A program made the translations under genes and the position numbers. Below, one piece after another: positions 17,206-25,957 of a DNA stretch of 54,067 nucleotides; position 1 is the first letter of the stretch, and every line of letters starts with the position of its first letter. Source of the DNA: Actinomycetota bacterium (GTDB lineage Bacteria > Actinomycetota > Rubrobacteria > Rubrobacterales > Rubrobacteraceae); assembly GCA_004563715.1 (NCBI GenBank), contig SIRX01000052.1, forward strand, positions 1 through 54,067, read 5' to 3'. The notes beneath the pieces were generated by a model. The model saw nothing but the letters and a program-made list of their open reading frames with translations. It searched no databases and had not been told where the DNA came from.

Positions 17206-17516
17206 ACCGCCAGAGGAGCCCGCCGAAAACCCTACGCAACCCCAAACCCACCAGGGGCCGAAACCAGATCTGGTTTCGGCCCCGTCTTCGTTGCCCGTAA
17301 AGACCAACCAGGCGCGCCTTGAACCCCGCCCGAAAAAAACTTGTCCGGGAACCTCTTGACCACAATAGAACCATATGGTACATGTTTCTTTATAAGAGAC
17401 ATGTTCGTAATACGCAACACGCGGAAGTGCTTCGACGGTGTGTTGCGGACGGGATAGCCGTGGTTGCCACTAGCTAGTTGGGCGCTGGTTCCGCGGCTAC
17501 GAGCGGGAGGTTGGTG
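17206..17516 (+). other. intergenic leader before the C1 operon
   Basis: No gene is seen in these 311 nt. They hold the palindrome above, a TTGACC at 17356, a repeated ACATGT (17380-17385 and 17399-17404) enclosing TTTATAAGAGAC, and a stem pairing CGCAACAC with GTGTTGCG near 17415-17445. The arrangement suggests an operator or a structured leader for the demethylation operon. I could not match it to a known riboswitch. Confidence 0.4.
17254..17283. terminator. perfect 30-bp palindrome, probable terminator
   Basis: A perfect inverted repeat centred on AGATCT, 49 nt after the Asp23 stop. It can form a 13-bp stem with a 4-nt loop on either strand. No U-tract follows. A protein-binding palindrome is an alternative. 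Confidence 0.5.
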
Positions 17517-19982
17517 GTGGAAGACAGGGCCGATATAGTGGTCATCGGGGCGGGAATCGTCGGCTGCAACGTTGCGGACCATCTGACGCAGATGGGCTGG
17601 CGGGACGTGGTGGTCCTGGATCAGGGGCCGCTCTTCGAGGCCGGAGGGTCCACCTCCCACGCGCCGGGCCTGGTTTTCCAGACGAACCCCTCCAGGATGA
17701 TGACCGAGCTGGCGAAGTACGGGGTCCGGCGCTATTCGGAGCTGGATCTCGACGGCCAGCCGTGCTTCTATCCGGTAGGAGGCATAGAGGTCGCGGCCAC
17801 GCCCGCGCGCTGGAAGGACCTCAAACGCAAGCACGGGCTCGCCGTCTCGTGGGGTCTAGAGCCCGAGCTAATGTCGCCGGAAGAATGCGCGGAGCAGATG
17901 CCGCTGCTGGACCCGGAAAAGGTCTACGGCGGCCTTTTCGTGCCGGACGACGGCATCGCCAAGGGCGTCCGGGTCTCCGAGGCCGCGGCCCGGCAGGCAA
18001 CCGAGCGCGGCGCGAGGTTCTACGGTGAGACGGAGGTTACGGGGATCGAGGTAAAGGGCGGCCGGGTGCGGGCCGTGGAGACCTCGCGCGGCAGGATAGA
18101 AACGGAGCTGGTCGTGAGCTGCGCCGGGATGTGGGGACCCAGGATCGGGCGCATGGTCGGGATGAGCGTCCCCCTGCTGCCGATGCAGCACCAGTACGCC
18201 TGGACGACGCCGCTCGAGGAGCTGGCGGGCGAGACGCGGGAGGTAGTCCACCCCATCCTGCGCCACCAGGACTACGCCATGTACTTCCGGCATCAGGGGG
18301 AGCGCTACGGTATCGGGGCGTACCGGCACCGCCCGATGCCCATTTCCGCCGACGACATACCGAAATACGAGGACGCGGAGGTCATGCCATCCATAATGGA
18401 GTTCACCCCGGAGGACTTCCAGCCCTCGCTCGACGAGGCGCGCCGGATGCTGCCGCCGCTGCGCAACGCGGGGCTGGAGGCCCCGATCAACGGTCTGTTC
18501 TCGTTCACGCCGGACGGCGGGCCGCTGCTCGGGGAGTCGCGCGAGGCGCGGGGCTTCTGGGTGGCGGAGGCCGTGTGGGTGACGCACGCCGCCGGGGTCG
18601 GCCGGGCGGTGGCCGAGTGGATCACGACCGGCGCCCCGGGCATCGACCTGGCCGGGGCCGACGTCCACCGCTTCGAGCCGTGGGCCCTGAGCCCCGCCTA
18701 CGTCCGGGAGCGCAGCATGCAGTCGTTCCGGGAGGTCTACGACATCATCCACCCCCAGCAGCCGATGGAGGAGCCACGCCCGCTGCGCACGAGCCCCTTC
18801 TACCCCCGGCAGAAGGAACTGGGGGCGTACTTCCTGGAGGCGACGGGCTGGGAGCGGTCCCACTGGTTCGAGGCCAACGCCCCGCTGGTGGCGGGCCGGG
18901 ACATCCCCGGGCGCGACGCGTGGTCCGGGCGCTACTGGTCGCCCATCGTCGGCGCGGAGCACCAGGTAACCCGCGAGCGGGTCGCCCTCTACGACATGAC
19001 CCCGCTCAAGCGGGCCGAGGTCGGCGGGCCGGGGGCGCTGGAGTTCCTGCAACGCCTGAACACCAACCAGCTCGGCAAGCCCCCCGGTAAGGTCACCTAC
19101 AGCCTGATGCTCGACCCGGCGGGCGGCGTAAAGAGCGACATAACGGTCGCCCGGGTGGGCGAGGAGCTGTTCCAGGTCGGGCTCAACGGCCCCCGCGACG
19201 TCAACTGGATGGAGCGAAACCTGCCGGGCGACGGCTCGGCGTGGCTGAGGGACATCACCGCCGGCACCTGCTGCATCGGTGTGTGGGGACCGGCGGCTCG
19301 GGAGCTGGTGCAGTCCCTGAGCGAGGACGACTTCTCGGGCGCGGCGTTCGGCTTTTTCAACGTCCGGGAGGTTTACCTGAGGGAGGTGCCGGTGCGGGCG
19401 CTGCGGCTCTCGTACGTCGGGGAGCTGGGGTGGGAGCTCTACACCTCCGCCGACCTGGGCCTGCGGCTCTGGGACCTGCTGTGGGAGGCCGGCCAGGAGT
19501 ACGGCGTCATCGCCGGTGGGCGCGGGGCCTTCAACGGCCTCCGGCTGGAGAAAGGCTACCGGGCCTGGGGCACGGACATGACCACCGAGCACGACCCCTA
19601 CGAGGCGGGCCTCGGCTTCGCCGTGAAGCCCGGCAAGGGAGACTTTGTCGGCCGGGAGGCGCTCCTGCGCCGTCTGGAGGAAGGCCCGCGTCGGAGGCTC
19701 GTCTGCCTGACGCTGGACGACCCGGAGGTCGTGGTCGTGGGGAACGAGCCCGTCTACTCGGACGGCGCGGCGGTCGGGTACGTGACCAGCGCGGCCTACG
19801 GCTACTCGGTCGGGCAGAGCGTCGCCTACGCCTGGGTGGCGCCGTCCCTCGCGGAGCCCGGGACGGCGTTGGAGGTGGAGTACTTCGCGGAGTGCTACCC
19901 GGCCACGGTGGCCGAGGAGCCGCTCTTCGACCCGGAGATGCGGCGGATGCGCGACGCTTCGCTGGTGGCAAAGAGCGTGTAG
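17517..19982 (+). CDS. dimethylglycine/sarcosine dehydrogenase-like flavoprotein
   Basis: An 821-residue two-part enzyme. Residues about 1-370 are a DAO-type FAD domain: Rossmann motif VVIGAGIVGCNVADHL, then GGSTSHAPGLVFQ, whose His is the covalent FAD site in dimethylglycine and sarcosine dehydrogenases. Residues about 430-815 are a GcvT-like folate domain (VTYSLMLDPAGGVKSD, LSYVGELGWELYT) that takes the released methyl as 5,10-methylene-THF. The reaction expected is oxidative N-demethylation of dimethylglycine or sarcosine. GTG 17517 is preferred because GGGAGG lies 6 nt upstream, whereas TTG 17478 has no ribosome site. It heads the one-carbon operon. Which methylamine is used cannot be told from sequence alone. 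Confidence 0.85.
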   Translation: MEDRADIVVIGAGIVGCNVADHLTQMGWRDVVVLDQGPLFEAGGSTSHAPGLVFQTNPSRMMTELAKYGVRRYSELDLDGQPCFYPVGGIEVAATPARWKDLKRKHGLAVSWGLEPELMSPEECAEQMPLLDPEKVYGGLFVPDDGIAKGVRVSEAAARQATERGARFYGETEVTGIEVKGGRVRAVETSRGRIETELVVSCAGMWGPRIGRMVGMSVPLLPMQHQYAWTTPLEELAGETREVVHPILRHQDYAMYFRHQGERYGIGAYRHRPMPISADDIPKYEDAEVMPSIMEFTPEDFQPSLDEARRMLPPLRNAGLEAPINGLFSFTPDGGPLLGESREARGFWVAEAVWVTHAAGVGRAVAEWITTGAPGIDLAGADVHRFEPWALSPAYVRERSMQSFREVYDIIHPQQPMEEPRPLRTSPFYPRQKELGAYFLEATGWERSHWFEANAPLVAGRDIPGRDAWSGRYWSPIVGAEHQVTRERVALYDMTPLKRAEVGGPGALEFLQRLNTNQLGKPPGKVTYSLMLDPAGGVKSDITVARVGEELFQVGLNGPRDVNWMERNLPGDGSAWLRDITAGTCCIGVWGPAARELVQSLSEDDFSGAAFGFFNVREVYLREVPVRALRLSYVGELGWELYTSADLGLRLWDLLWEAGQEYGVIAGGRGAFNGLRLEKGYRAWGTDMTTEHDPYEAGLGFAVKPGKGDFVGREALLRRLEEGPRRRLVCLTLDDPEVVVVGNEPVYSDGAAVGYVTSAAYGYSVGQSVAYAWVAPSLAEPGTALEVEYFAECYPATVAEEPLFDPEMRRMRDASLVAKSV

Positions 19983-20266
19983 AGAGGAGAGTACGCCAAA
20001 AGTAAAGCCGGCGCGGCCTGAAAGAGGTTTGGCGACCACGGACCGCCCGGCCCGGTGACACAAGGAAGTGAATCCCTTGCGAAGTCCACATTCTAGCGCA
20101 CCCGCGTCCGAACACCCGCACCTCCACGGAGGTGCGGGGGACCCGGCGAGGCCACGAAACCCCTACGAGAGCGGTTGCGGGGGGCGCTGATGCGACGAAG
20201 TACCTAGACGATAACCGCGTTGAGTGTTCCCCGGCCCCGGCGAGGCCGCAGACAAGGAGAAAGCCC
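19983..20266 (+). other. structured leader between first and second C1 genes
   Basis: No gene is seen in 284 nt. There is an 11-bp GC hairpin (20115-20125 with 20128-20138), a second possible stem (GCGGTT at 20171 with AACCGC at 20213), and a 12-nt direct repeat CCCGGCGAGGCC (20142-20153 and 20236-20247). This could terminate the first transcript or regulate the second gene. It does not match a riboswitch I can identify. Confidence 0.4.
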
Positions 20267-21496
20267 ATGACCGACGTGCAGACGAACGGAAACCGGCTCG
20301 ACAAGACGGTGCCCAACCCGGAGATACTGCTGTACACCCGGATAAAGAAGTCCCCGTACTTCTACGGTTCGCGCCGCCACGGGGTGGCCATGTACAGCGT
20401 CTACAACCACCACTACCACCCGCGCCACTACGGCGACCCGGTCGAGGAGTACTGGCGGCTCCTCGAAGGCGTGACGTTGTGGGACGTGGGCGGCGCCGAG
20501 CGGCAGGTGGAGATCACCGGCCCCGACGCCTTTGAGTTCACCAACATGCTTACGCCGCGCAACCTGCACAAGTGCAACGTTGGCCAGTGCAAGTACGCCT
20601 TCATAACCGACGAGAACGGCGGCATTATCAACGACCCCGTCTTGCTCCGGCTGGATGAGAACCACTTCTGGCTCTCGCTGGCCGACAGCGACGTGCTGCT
20701 CTGGGCGAAGGCGCTCGCCTACAACTCGAAGTTCGACGTGGAGATAAGGGAGCCCGACGTGGGCCCGATGCAGATTCAGGGTCCCAGGTCCAGGGAGGTC
20801 ATGACGGACCTCTTCGGCGAGGGCATCCTGGAGGTCCCCTACTACTACATGGTCCACCGGGATCTGGACGGGATGGAGCTAGTCATCTCCCGCACCGGCT
20901 ACTCGGGCGAGCTGGGGTACGAGCTGTACTTGAAGAACGCGAGCCGCGACGGGCTGAAGCTCTGGGACGCGGTGATGGAGGCGGGCCGCCCCTACGACCT
21001 GGCTCCCATCGGTCCCTGCCACATCCGGCGCATCGAGGGCGGCATCCTGGCCCACGGCTGCGACATGACGATCGAGGAGAACCCCTACGAGGTCGGTTAC
21101 GGCTACAAGTGGATGGTCGAGCTGGAGCAGGATCAGGACTTTATAGGCAAAGAAGCCCTGCGGAAGGTCGCCGAAGAGGGCGTCACCCGCAAGCTGGTGG
21201 GCGTGGAGATCGGGGGCTCGAAGCTCGGCTCGTACAACGACGGGTCCATGATCGACTTCTTCCCCGTCCTCGCTGCCGGCGAGCGGATCGGCAAGGTCAC
21301 CTCGGCTTGCTACTCGCCGCGCCTGGACAAGAACATCGGCTTCGCCATGCTGCCGGTCGAGTACGGCGCCACCGGGGTCGAAGTGGAGGTCGTGCGTCCC
21401 GGCGAGACGGTACCCGCCACCGTGGCCGACCGGCTCTTCTTCAAGCCGGAGCACGCCGAGCAGGTCCTCTCGGCCGCCGGCTCCCGGAACGTGTAG
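20267..21496 (+). CDS. DmdA-like folate-dependent demethylase (GcvT family)
   Basis: A 409-residue GcvT-family protein. Conserved blocks include LLEGVTLWDVGGAERQVEI, LTPRNLHKCNVGQCKYAF, WLSLADSDVLLWAKALAYNS, EIREPDVGPMQIQGPRSREV and SRTGYSGELGYELYL. The SLADSDVLLWAK and EPDVGPMQIQGP blocks are closest in memory to dimethylsulfoniopropionate demethylase DmdA, which transfers a methyl to THF to give 5-methyl-THF. LigM/DesA O-demethylases are more distant and longer. ATG 20267 has AAGGAGA 6 nt upstream. A MetF-like gene follows directly, which fits oxidation of 5-methyl-THF. The substrate could be DMSP, a betaine or another methylated compound. Confidence 0.75.
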   Translation: MTDVQTNGNRLDKTVPNPEILLYTRIKKSPYFYGSRRHGVAMYSVYNHHYHPRHYGDPVEEYWRLLEGVTLWDVGGAERQVEITGPDAFEFTNMLTPRNLHKCNVGQCKYAFITDENGGIINDPVLLRLDENHFWLSLADSDVLLWAKALAYNSKFDVEIREPDVGPMQIQGPRSREVMTDLFGEGILEVPYYYMVHRDLDGMELVISRTGYSGELGYELYLKNASRDGLKLWDAVMEAGRPYDLAPIGPCHIRRIEGGILAHGCDMTIEENPYEVGYGYKWMVELEQDQDFIGKEALRKVAEEGVTRKLVGVEIGGSKLGSYNDGSMIDFFPVLAAGERIGKVTSACYSPRLDKNIGFAMLPVEYGATGVEVEVVRPGETVPATVADRLFFKPEHAEQVLSAAGSRNV

Positions 21497-21514
21497 GAAC
21501 GTGGCATAGAAGCA

Positions 21515-22372
21515 ATGAGCCAAGAAATCGACACAATGTGTCGCTTGACGGAGGTCTTGAAGGATCCCCGGTACGAGGTTATCCCGCTGGAAGGTATCGA
21601 GGAGCAGGTCTTCGAGTACGTGCCGCCGGGGTTCAGGCTCACGGTCACGGCTTCGCCGAGCCGGGGGCTCGGCCCGACGCTGGAGGTGGCCGGGCGGCTG
21701 TCGGAGGCGGGTTACCGGGTGGTCCCGCACCTCTCGGCCCGGCTGGTAGCTGATGAGGCGCACCTGAAGGAGATCCTGCACCGGATGCGCGAGGCCGGCA
21801 TCCGGGAGGCGTTCGTGGTCGCGGGCGACCGGGACCAGCCCGTTGGCGAGTTCACCGGCGCGCGGGAGCTGCTGGAGGCTATGGCGGCCCTGGATCACGG
21901 GCTCGAAAAGGTCGGGATCACCGGCTACCCCGAGAGCCACCCGTTTATCAGCGACGAGGCGACCATAAAGGCCATGTACGAGAAAGCGCCCTACGCAGAC
22001 TACATCGTCAGCCAGATGTGCTTCGACCCGGGGGTTATCTTGGGCTGGATCCGGCGCATCCGCCAGCGCGGCGTGACGTTGCCGGTCGAGGTCGGGATGC
22101 CGGGCCCGGTGGACCGGTTGAAGCTCTTGCGGATCTCCGCGAGCATCGGCCTCGGCGAGTCGGCCCGGTTTCTCAGGAAACACCACAACCGGCTCCTGCG
22201 GCTGTTCGTGCCCGGCGGGTACGAACCCGGACGCCTGGTCGAAGGAATCGCCCCGTACCTGGGAGACCCCTGGAGCGATATACGGGGCTTCCACATTTAC
22301 ACCTTCAACGAGGTGTACAAGACCGAGGTCTGGCGGCGGAGCGAGCTGGAGCGTCTCGGCGCGGCGGCGTAG
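21515..22372 (+). CDS. methylenetetrahydrofolate reductase-like protein
   Basis: A 285-residue TIM-barrel flavoprotein of the MetF family. Motifs seen: LTVTASPSRGLGPTLEVAGRL at the N-terminus, GYRVVPHLSARLV (second strand and substrate loop), AFVVAGDRDQPVGEF (flavin-binding loop) and VGITGYPESHP, which matches the family GxxGYPExH. MetF interconverts 5,10-methylene-THF and 5-methyl-THF. In a catabolic operon beside a DmdA-like enzyme, the oxidative direction is likely. The shortened N-terminus relative to housekeeping MetF and the divergence of the Glu region suggest a specialised paralogue. It is separated from the preceding gene by only 18 nt. Confidence 0.82.
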   Translation: MSQEIDTMCRLTEVLKDPRYEVIPLEGIEEQVFEYVPPGFRLTVTASPSRGLGPTLEVAGRLSEAGYRVVPHLSARLVADEAHLKEILHRMREAGIREAFVVAGDRDQPVGEFTGARELLEAMAALDHGLEKVGITGYPESHPFISDEATIKAMYEKAPYADYIVSQMCFDPGVILGWIRRIRQRGVTLPVEVGMPGPVDRLKLLRISASIGLGESARFLRKHHNRLLRLFVPGGYEPGRLVEGIAPYLGDPWSDIRGFHIYTFNEVYKTEVWRRSELERLGAAA

Positions 22373-22386
22373 AAGGAGGGTTTGAC

Positions 22387-24099
22387 GTGATCCAACCAAC
22401 AAAACAGCCCGACGACCTGGAGATCGCCCGCCGGGCCCGGTTGAAGCCTTTGGAAGGGATCGCGGCGGAGATCGGCCTCAGGCCGCATCTGCTGGAGCAC
22501 TACGGCGACGCCGTAGCCAAGATCAAGCTAGAAGCCATAGACGAACTCGCGGGCCGGCCCCGGGCTAAGTACGTGGTGGTCTCGGCCATCACCCCCACGC
22601 CTTTGGGTGAGGGCAAGACCACGACCACCGTCGGGCTCGGGCAGGCTTTCAAGCACCTCGGCAAGACCGCTACGGTCGCCATCAGGCAGCCCTCGATGGG
22701 CCCCACGTTCGGCATCAAGGGCGGCGCGGCGGGCGGCGGCTACAGCCAGGTCGTGCCGATGGAGATGCTCAACCTCCACCTCACCGGCGACACCCACGCG
22801 GTCACGGCGGCCCACAACCTCCTCTCGGCCATGATCGACAACCACGTCCACCACCACGACGACTTCTTCAACGTGGACCGCCACTCCATCACCTGGCGGC
22901 GGGTCCTGGACGTGAACGACCGCTCCCTCCGGCACATCGTCACCGGCCTGGGTCCCCGGGAGGACGGCGTTCCCCGCGAGTCGGGCTTCGACATCACCGC
23001 CGCCTCGGAGGTCATGGCGATACTCGCCCTGGCGACCTCGCTGCGGGACCTGCGGGAGCGGCTCGGCCGGATCGTCATCGGCTCCAGCACGAGCGGGGAG
23101 CCGATCACCGCCGAGGACCTCCGCGCCGCCGGTGCTATGGCGGTAATCCTCAAGGAGGCCATAAAGCCGAACCTGATGCAGACGCTGGAGAACACTCCGG
23201 TACTGGTCCACGCTGGCCCCTTCGGCAACATCGCCCACGGCAACTCCTCCATCGTGGCCGACCGGGTCGGCATCCGCGGCGGGGACTTCCTTGTCACCGA
23301 GGCGGGCTTCGGGGCCGACATGGGCGCCGAGCGCTTCTTCAACATCAAGTGCCGCGCCTCGGGATTCGAACCCGACGCCGCGGTGCTGGTCGCCACCGTG
23401 CGCGCCCTCAAGGTCCACTCCGGCCACCACAGGGTAAAGGCCGGGAGGCCCCTGCCGGACGGGCTCCTCCAGGAGAACCCGGACGACGTGCACGCCGGGG
23501 CGGAGAACCTGCGCAAGCAGGTAGAGAACATCCGACTGCACGGCGTCTCGCCGGTCGTGGCGATAAACGCCTTCCCCACCGACCATCCCTCCGAGCACGC
23601 GGCGATAAGGGAGATAGCAGAGGCCCTGGGTGCCCGGGTCGCCGTCTGCAACCACTTCGCCGAGGGTGGCCGGGGCGCCACGGATCTCGCTGAGGCCGTC
23701 GCCGAAGCCGCCGAGGAACCCACCAGCTTCCGCTTTCTCTACCCTGAAGAAGCAACCCTGCGGGAGAAGATAGAGACCGTGGCGAAAAAGGTCTACGGGG
23801 CCTCGGGCGTCGAGTACGACATGGCCGCGGCCCGCCAGATCGAATCCTACGAGAATCACGGCTTCGGCCGCCTGCCGGTTTGCATCGCCAAGACGCACCT
23901 CTCCATCTCCTCGAACCCGGCGCTCGTGGGCGCGCCTACGGGCTGGACGCTGCCGGTGCGGGAGGTGCGGGCGTCGGTGGGGGCGGGCTTTATCTACCCC
24001 ATCTGCGGCGAGATGCGCACGATGCCGGGCTTGAGCGCCCACCCCGCCGCCGAGCGCATAGACATCGACGAGAACGGCGAGATAGTGGGCCTTTCGTGA
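22387..24099 (+). CDS. fhs: formate-tetrahydrofolate ligase
   Basis: A 570-residue enzyme of normal length. It contains the P-loop TPLGEGKTTTTVGLGQA, the family signature GGAAGGGYSQVVPMEMLNLH, and the folate and formate motifs FFNVDRHSITWRRVLDVNDR and VTEAGFGADMGAERFFNIKC. It interconverts 10-formyl-THF and formate with ATP. In demethylation pathways it can run toward formate and ATP, draining C1 units from THF. GTG 22387 has AAGGAGG 7 nt upstream; longer readings from 22018 lie within the MetF gene. Its stop overlaps the cyclodeaminase gene start (GTGA). Confidence 0.95.
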   Translation: MIQPTKQPDDLEIARRARLKPLEGIAAEIGLRPHLLEHYGDAVAKIKLEAIDELAGRPRAKYVVVSAITPTPLGEGKTTTTVGLGQAFKHLGKTATVAIRQPSMGPTFGIKGGAAGGGYSQVVPMEMLNLHLTGDTHAVTAAHNLLSAMIDNHVHHHDDFFNVDRHSITWRRVLDVNDRSLRHIVTGLGPREDGVPRESGFDITAASEVMAILALATSLRDLRERLGRIVIGSSTSGEPITAEDLRAAGAMAVILKEAIKPNLMQTLENTPVLVHAGPFGNIAHGNSSIVADRVGIRGGDFLVTEAGFGADMGAERFFNIKCRASGFEPDAAVLVATVRALKVHSGHHRVKAGRPLPDGLLQENPDDVHAGAENLRKQVENIRLHGVSPVVAINAFPTDHPSEHAAIREIAEALGARVAVCNHFAEGGRGATDLAEAVAEAAEEPTSFRFLYPEEATLREKIETVAKKVYGASGVEYDMAAARQIESYENHGFGRLPVCIAKTHLSISSNPALVGAPTGWTLPVREVRASVGAGFIYPICGEMRTMPGLSAHPAAERIDIDENGEIVGLS

Positions 24100-24662
24100 G
24101 CGAGGCGTTCCCGGACTACCCCAAGCTTCCGCTCAGCCGGTTTCTGGAGCTTCTCTCCTCCGGCGAGCCGGCCCCCGGCGGCGGGGCGGCGGCGGCCGTA
24201 ACCGTGACCCTCGCCGCTGCCCTCGCGGGTATGGCCGCCCGGCTCTCGGAGAACCACCTCCCTGACGCCGCTGAGCTGGCCCAAAAGGCCGAGGAGCTGA
24301 GAACCGCAGCGACACCGCTAACGGAGGCCGACGCCGCGGCCTACGCGGAGGTCATCGCGGCGCAGCGCGAAGGCGCGAACATCCGGAAAGCGCTCTCGGG
24401 GGCGGCGGACGTCCCCCTGGCCGTCGCCGAAGCCGGGTCCGGGGTGGCCGGCATCGCCGCCCGGCTCGTGGAGGACGGCAACCCGAACCTGAAAGGGGAC
24501 GCCGTCGCGGCGGTCCTGCTGGCCGAGGCCGCCACGCGCGCCGCCGCGACGCTCGTGGAGATAAACCTCTCCGGCGGCGACGCGCAGGACGAGCGGCTCG
24601 CGCGCGCCCGGGAGCTGGTCGAGGCTGCGACGGAAGCCCGCCACGCCGTGGGGACCACGTAA
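24096..24662 (+). CDS. methenyl-THF cyclohydrolase / formiminotransferase-cyclodeaminase
   Basis: A 188-residue helical protein of the FTCD_C (FchA) family. Recognisable blocks are LSRFLELLSSGEPAPGGGAA with the PGGGA signature, then VTVTLAAALAGMAARLSE and LTEADAAAYAEVIAA. It acts as methenyl-THF cyclohydrolase or formimino-THF cyclodeaminase. Between a MetF-like enzyme and formate-THF ligase, the cyclohydrolase role (5,10-methenyl-THF to 10-formyl-THF) fits best, as in Clostridium FchA. GTG 24096 overlaps the stop of fhs by 4 nt. No methylene-THF dehydrogenase (FolD) is in the window, so that step must be supplied elsewhere. Confidence 0.85.
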   Translation: MSEAFPDYPKLPLSRFLELLSSGEPAPGGGAAAAVTVTLAAALAGMAARLSENHLPDAAELAQKAEELRTAATPLTEADAAAYAEVIAAQREGANIRKALSGAADVPLAVAEAGSGVAGIAARLVEDGNPNLKGDAVAAVLLAEAATRAAATLVEINLSGGDAQDERLARARELVEAATEARHAVGTT

Positions 24663-24682
24663 AACGAGGACAGGAGGCAGTG

Positions 24683-25957
24683 ATGCCCGAGAGAAGGACC
24701 CCGCTGTACGACTACCATCTGCGCTCCGCCCGGGAGCTGGTAAAGGGCGGCGGGGACTACATGTTCCCCACCTCCTACACCTCGCCGGTCGAGGAGCATT
24801 TGAACGTCCGGCGCAACGTCGGGATGCAGGACCTGTCCACGATGGGCGAGATCGACATCAAGGGACCGGGGGCCGAGCGGCTCGTGCGGCGGCTGCTCGT
24901 CAACGAGGTGCTCGACCTGGAGCCGGGACAGCTCCGCTACTCGACCATGTGCAACGAGCGGGGCGGCATCGTGGACGACGTCACCGTCTACAAGTTCACC
25001 GACGAGCACTTCATGATCGTCGCCAGCTCCGGGCCGCGCCTCAAGAGCTACCGCTGGGTCGCCGAGCACGCCGAAGGCCGGAGCGCCTACGTCACCGACG
25101 TGACCGCCGCGGTAGCCCTGCCGGTGGTGCAGGGGCCGCGCTCGCGCAAGCTCCTCAAGACCGTGGTCGAGGACGTGGACCTCGACGCCCTGCGTTTCTT
25201 CCGGTTCGCGCCGGGTAGGATCGGGGAGATAGAGCTGATCATCTCCCGCTCCGGCTACACCGGGGAGCTGGGCTACGAGCTGTACACGCCCGCCGACCAG
25301 GCCCAGGTCCTCTGGGAGCACCTGCTGCGGGCGGGCCGGGAGTTCAACCTCATGCCCTACGGCGTGGCCGCGATGCAGTCCCTGCGCATCGAGAAGAGCC
25401 TGCCGCTCTACGGCTCGGACATTAACGAGGACTACACCCCGTTCCACGCGGGGCTCGGACGCTGGGTGCGCTTCGACAAACCGGACTTTGTCGGGCGTGA
25501 GGCGCTCCTGCGGGTGCAGGGGGAGGGCCTGGAGAAGCGGTGGACCGGCCTCGTCCTGGAGAGCGAGGTCCCGGCCGCCGTGGGCGACGCCGTCTACAGC
25601 ATCGCCGACGTGGCGAGCTTCCGAGAGAAGATGTACAGCGGCAGCGAGGCCGGGGAGTACAAGGACGACCTGCTGCCCGGCGAGCGGCGGGTAGGGCACG
25701 TGACCTGCAGCGCCCAGGGGCCCTCGGTCGGAGCGGTGGTCGCGATGGCCTACGTGGAGACCGCCCACTCCTGGCCGGGCAACAACCTCCTGGTGGAGAT
25801 AAACGGCCGGCCCATACCGGCCCGCGTTGCCCAGCCGCCCTTCTTCGACCCGGAGATGGCCCGGGTGCGGGCCAAGCCCCAGGACGACGACCGGCGGCTG
25901 GAGCCCAGTCCCGAGCCGGCGCCCTACGCCAACGCCTCGGTGAACGGCAGCGCCTGA
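24683..25957 (+). CDS. second GcvT-family aminomethyltransferase-like protein
   Basis: A 424-residue folate-binding protein. Motifs are MQDLSTMGEIDIKGPGAERL, LRYSTMCNERGGIVDDVTVY, SRSGYTGELGYELYTPAD and YGVAAMQSLRIEKSLPLYGS. These define the glycine cleavage T fold and its C-terminal barrel (from about residue 290). An insertion near residues 310-340 (YSGSEAGEYKDDLLPGERR) and a disordered tail set it apart from GcvT itself, and no gcvP or gcvH lies nearby. It probably transfers methyl groups from a methylated amine to THF. ATG 24683 has AGGAGG 5 nt upstream. The stop overlaps the next start by 1 nt. Confidence 0.8.
   Translation: MPERRTPLYDYHLRSARELVKGGGDYMFPTSYTSPVEEHLNVRRNVGMQDLSTMGEIDIKGPGAERLVRRLLVNEVLDLEPGQLRYSTMCNERGGIVDDVTVYKFTDEHFMIVASSGPRLKSYRWVAEHAEGRSAYVTDVTAAVALPVVQGPRSRKLLKTVVEDVDLDALRFFRFAPGRIGEIELIISRSGYTGELGYELYTPADQAQVLWEHLLRAGREFNLMPYGVAAMQSLRIEKSLPLYGSDINEDYTPFHAGLGRWVRFDKPDFVGREALLRVQGEGLEKRWTGLVLESEVPAAVGDAVYSIADVASFREKMYSGSEAGEYKDDLLPGERRVGHVTCSAQGPSVGAVVAMAYVETAHSWPGNNLLVEINGRPIPARVAQPPFFDPEMARVRAKPQDDDRRLEPSPEPAPYANASVNGSA

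Noticed and set aside
17868-20063. 731-codon frame on the minus strand opposite the DMG dehydrogenase-like gene
   Set aside because: It is antisense to a clear enzyme, with Pro/Arg/His-rich composition typical of GC-rich shadows.
20115-20260. Glycine, SAM/SAH, THF or hammerhead RNA in the leader
   Set aside because: The sequence was compared by eye with conserved cores of these RNAs; no core was complete.
22018-22386. 5' extension of formate-THF ligase into the MetF gene
   Set aside because: The extension overlaps a conserved gene out of frame; GTG 22387 has a strong ribosome site and gives the normal family length.
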